Assembly: GCA_003155335.1 (NCBI GenBank)
Contig: PMCG01000092.1
Coordinates: 6,419 to 11,758 of the forward strand
Length of the DNA stretch: 5,340 bases
DNA from: Acidobacteriota bacterium
GTDB taxonomy: Bacteria > Acidobacteriota > Vicinamibacteria > Fen-336
Reading direction: 5' to 3'
This document shows positions 4,771 to 5,340 of the stretch, piece by piece. A program made the translations under genes and the position numbers. A model generated the notes under the pieces. It had not been told where the DNA came from. It searched no databases and saw only the letters and a list, made by a program, of their open reading frames with translations. Positions within the stretch are counted from its first letter, which is position 1; every line of letters starts with the position of its first letter.

Positions 4771-5340
4771 ATGGCCAAGCTGATCATCAACCCGACCTCG
4801 GCTGCGCGGCGCGAGATCGCGCTCGCTGGCGCTGCGCTCTCGATCGGACGCGATCCTGGGAACGATCTCGTGCTGCTCGATGCGATGGTCTCGCGCCGGC
4901 ACGCCGTCGTCCAGCTGCGCGGAACGCAGTTCTTCTTGCGCGACTGCAACTCTTCGAACGGTTCGCTAGTGAACGGCGACCGCGTCACGGAGCGCGACCT
5001 CAAGGACGGCGATCTGGTCGCGATCGGGGCGACGCGCCTGCTGTTCCGCGACGGGACAGAGGCGGAGCCGGCCGAAGGTGGCGCCAAGATAGTGCCGCAT
5101 CCGAGTGCGCCGCGGCTTGCGTGCCCTGCCTGTCGCGCGGAGCACGGCGTTGGCGACCAGTTCTGCCGACAGTGCGGTGCGCAGCTCATGCCGCATGTGG
5201 CGCCCAAGCAGCTCTGCCCCTCCTGCGGCTCGGCGGTAGCGCGTTCTGCCAAGTTCTGTACGGTGTGCGGCACCACGCTGCCGCAGGGTCCTGACGACAT
5301 TGCGGTGACCAGGCCTCAGCCGGCGCTCTCGGAGAGAGCG
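4771..5340 (+). CDS. FHA domain protein with double zinc ribbon (3' end beyond the window)
   Basis: The frame is open from the ATG at 4771 to the window end (190 residues visible, no stop). Residues about 2-94 form an FHA domain with SIGRDPGND (G26, R27), VSRRH (S41, H44), CNSSNGSLVNG (N60, N63, N68) and a final LLF strand, the usual phosphothreonine-peptide pocket. After a short linker come two zinc-ribbon modules: C118-x2-C121 with C132-x2-C135, and C149-x2-C152 with C163-x2-C166, each probably binding one zinc as in double zinc ribbon domains. FHA plus zinc-ribbon proteins often sit beside Hanks-type kinases and are likely adaptors or substrates. The gene begins 15 bases after the kinase stop, in the same frame, without a clear Shine-Dalgarno, so translational coupling is likely and both genes are probably one transcript. 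The visible tail after residue 172 is polar and Pro-rich; further domains may follow outside the window. Confidence 0.88.
   Translation, partial: MAKLIINPTSAARREIALAGAALSIGRDPGNDLVLLDAMVSRRHAVVQLRGTQFFLRDCNSSNGSLVNGDRVTERDLKDGDLVAIGATRLLFRDGTEAEPAEGGAKIVPHPSAPRLACPACRAEHGVGDQFCRQCGAQLMPHVAPKQLCPSCGSAVARSAKFCTVCGTTLPQGPDDIAVTRPQPALSERA

Noticed and set aside
5324..5340. Perfect inverted repeat CGCTCTC-GGA-GAGAGCG at the window end
   Set aside because: It lies in the open FHA-zinc ribbon frame (ALSERA) and ends at the window edge, so it cannot be a gene-end terminator here and its full extent is unknown.
1..5340. CRISPR arrays, tRNA or rRNA genes, insertion sequences, phage genes
   Set aside because: No regularly spaced repeats, cloverleaf or rRNA-like sequence, transposase motif or terminal inverted repeats were seen on either strand.

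Overview
The window is GC-rich with strong G/C preference at third codon positions. All supported genes lie on the + strand. The gene types (Hanks-type Ser/Thr kinase, FHA domains, a cNMP-binding/FHA hybrid, an FHA/zinc-ribbon protein, a PHP phosphoesterase) suggest a signalling-rich, high-GC Gram-negative bacterium such as a Myxococcota/deltaproteobacterial or Acidobacteriota-like lineage. A TonB-type C-terminal domain on the kinase favours a diderm envelope. The taxon cannot be fixed from this sequence alone.

Layout: (1) positions 1-30 appear to be the last codons of an upstream gene, whose TGA overlaps the ATG of the next one. (2) 27-863 is a complete PHP-domain metal-dependent phosphoesterase related to the YciV/TrpH group. 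(3) 937-1728 encodes a cyclic-nucleotide-binding domain followed by an FHA domain, behind an extended -10-like promoter element. (4) 1832-2131 encodes a very hydrophobic 99-residue protein with a strong Shine-Dalgarno and no acidic residue. (5) 2132-2337 is intergenic and holds a 38-nt hairpin directly after the small gene and then a good sigma70-type promoter (TTGACA, 17-nt spacer, TAGAGT with a TGC extension). (6) 2338-4755 encodes a transmembrane Ser/Thr kinase whose outer part is two PEGA domains followed by a TonB C-terminal-like domain. (7) From 4771 past the window end runs an FHA protein with two CxxC...CxxC zinc-ribbon modules.

Functional reading (inference): the kinase and the downstream FHA/zinc-ribbon gene look like one transcription unit. 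The CNB-FHA protein, which could read both a cyclic nucleotide and a phosphothreonine, lies just upstream with a promoter element that matches the kinase promoter at 8 of 9 bases. The kinase linker carries recurrent Thr-Val-hydrophobic sites that could be autophosphorylated and read by the two FHA proteins. The most unusual element is the kinase-TM-PEGA-PEGA-TonB_C architecture, which would place an envelope-binding module on the outside of a cytoplasmic kinase.
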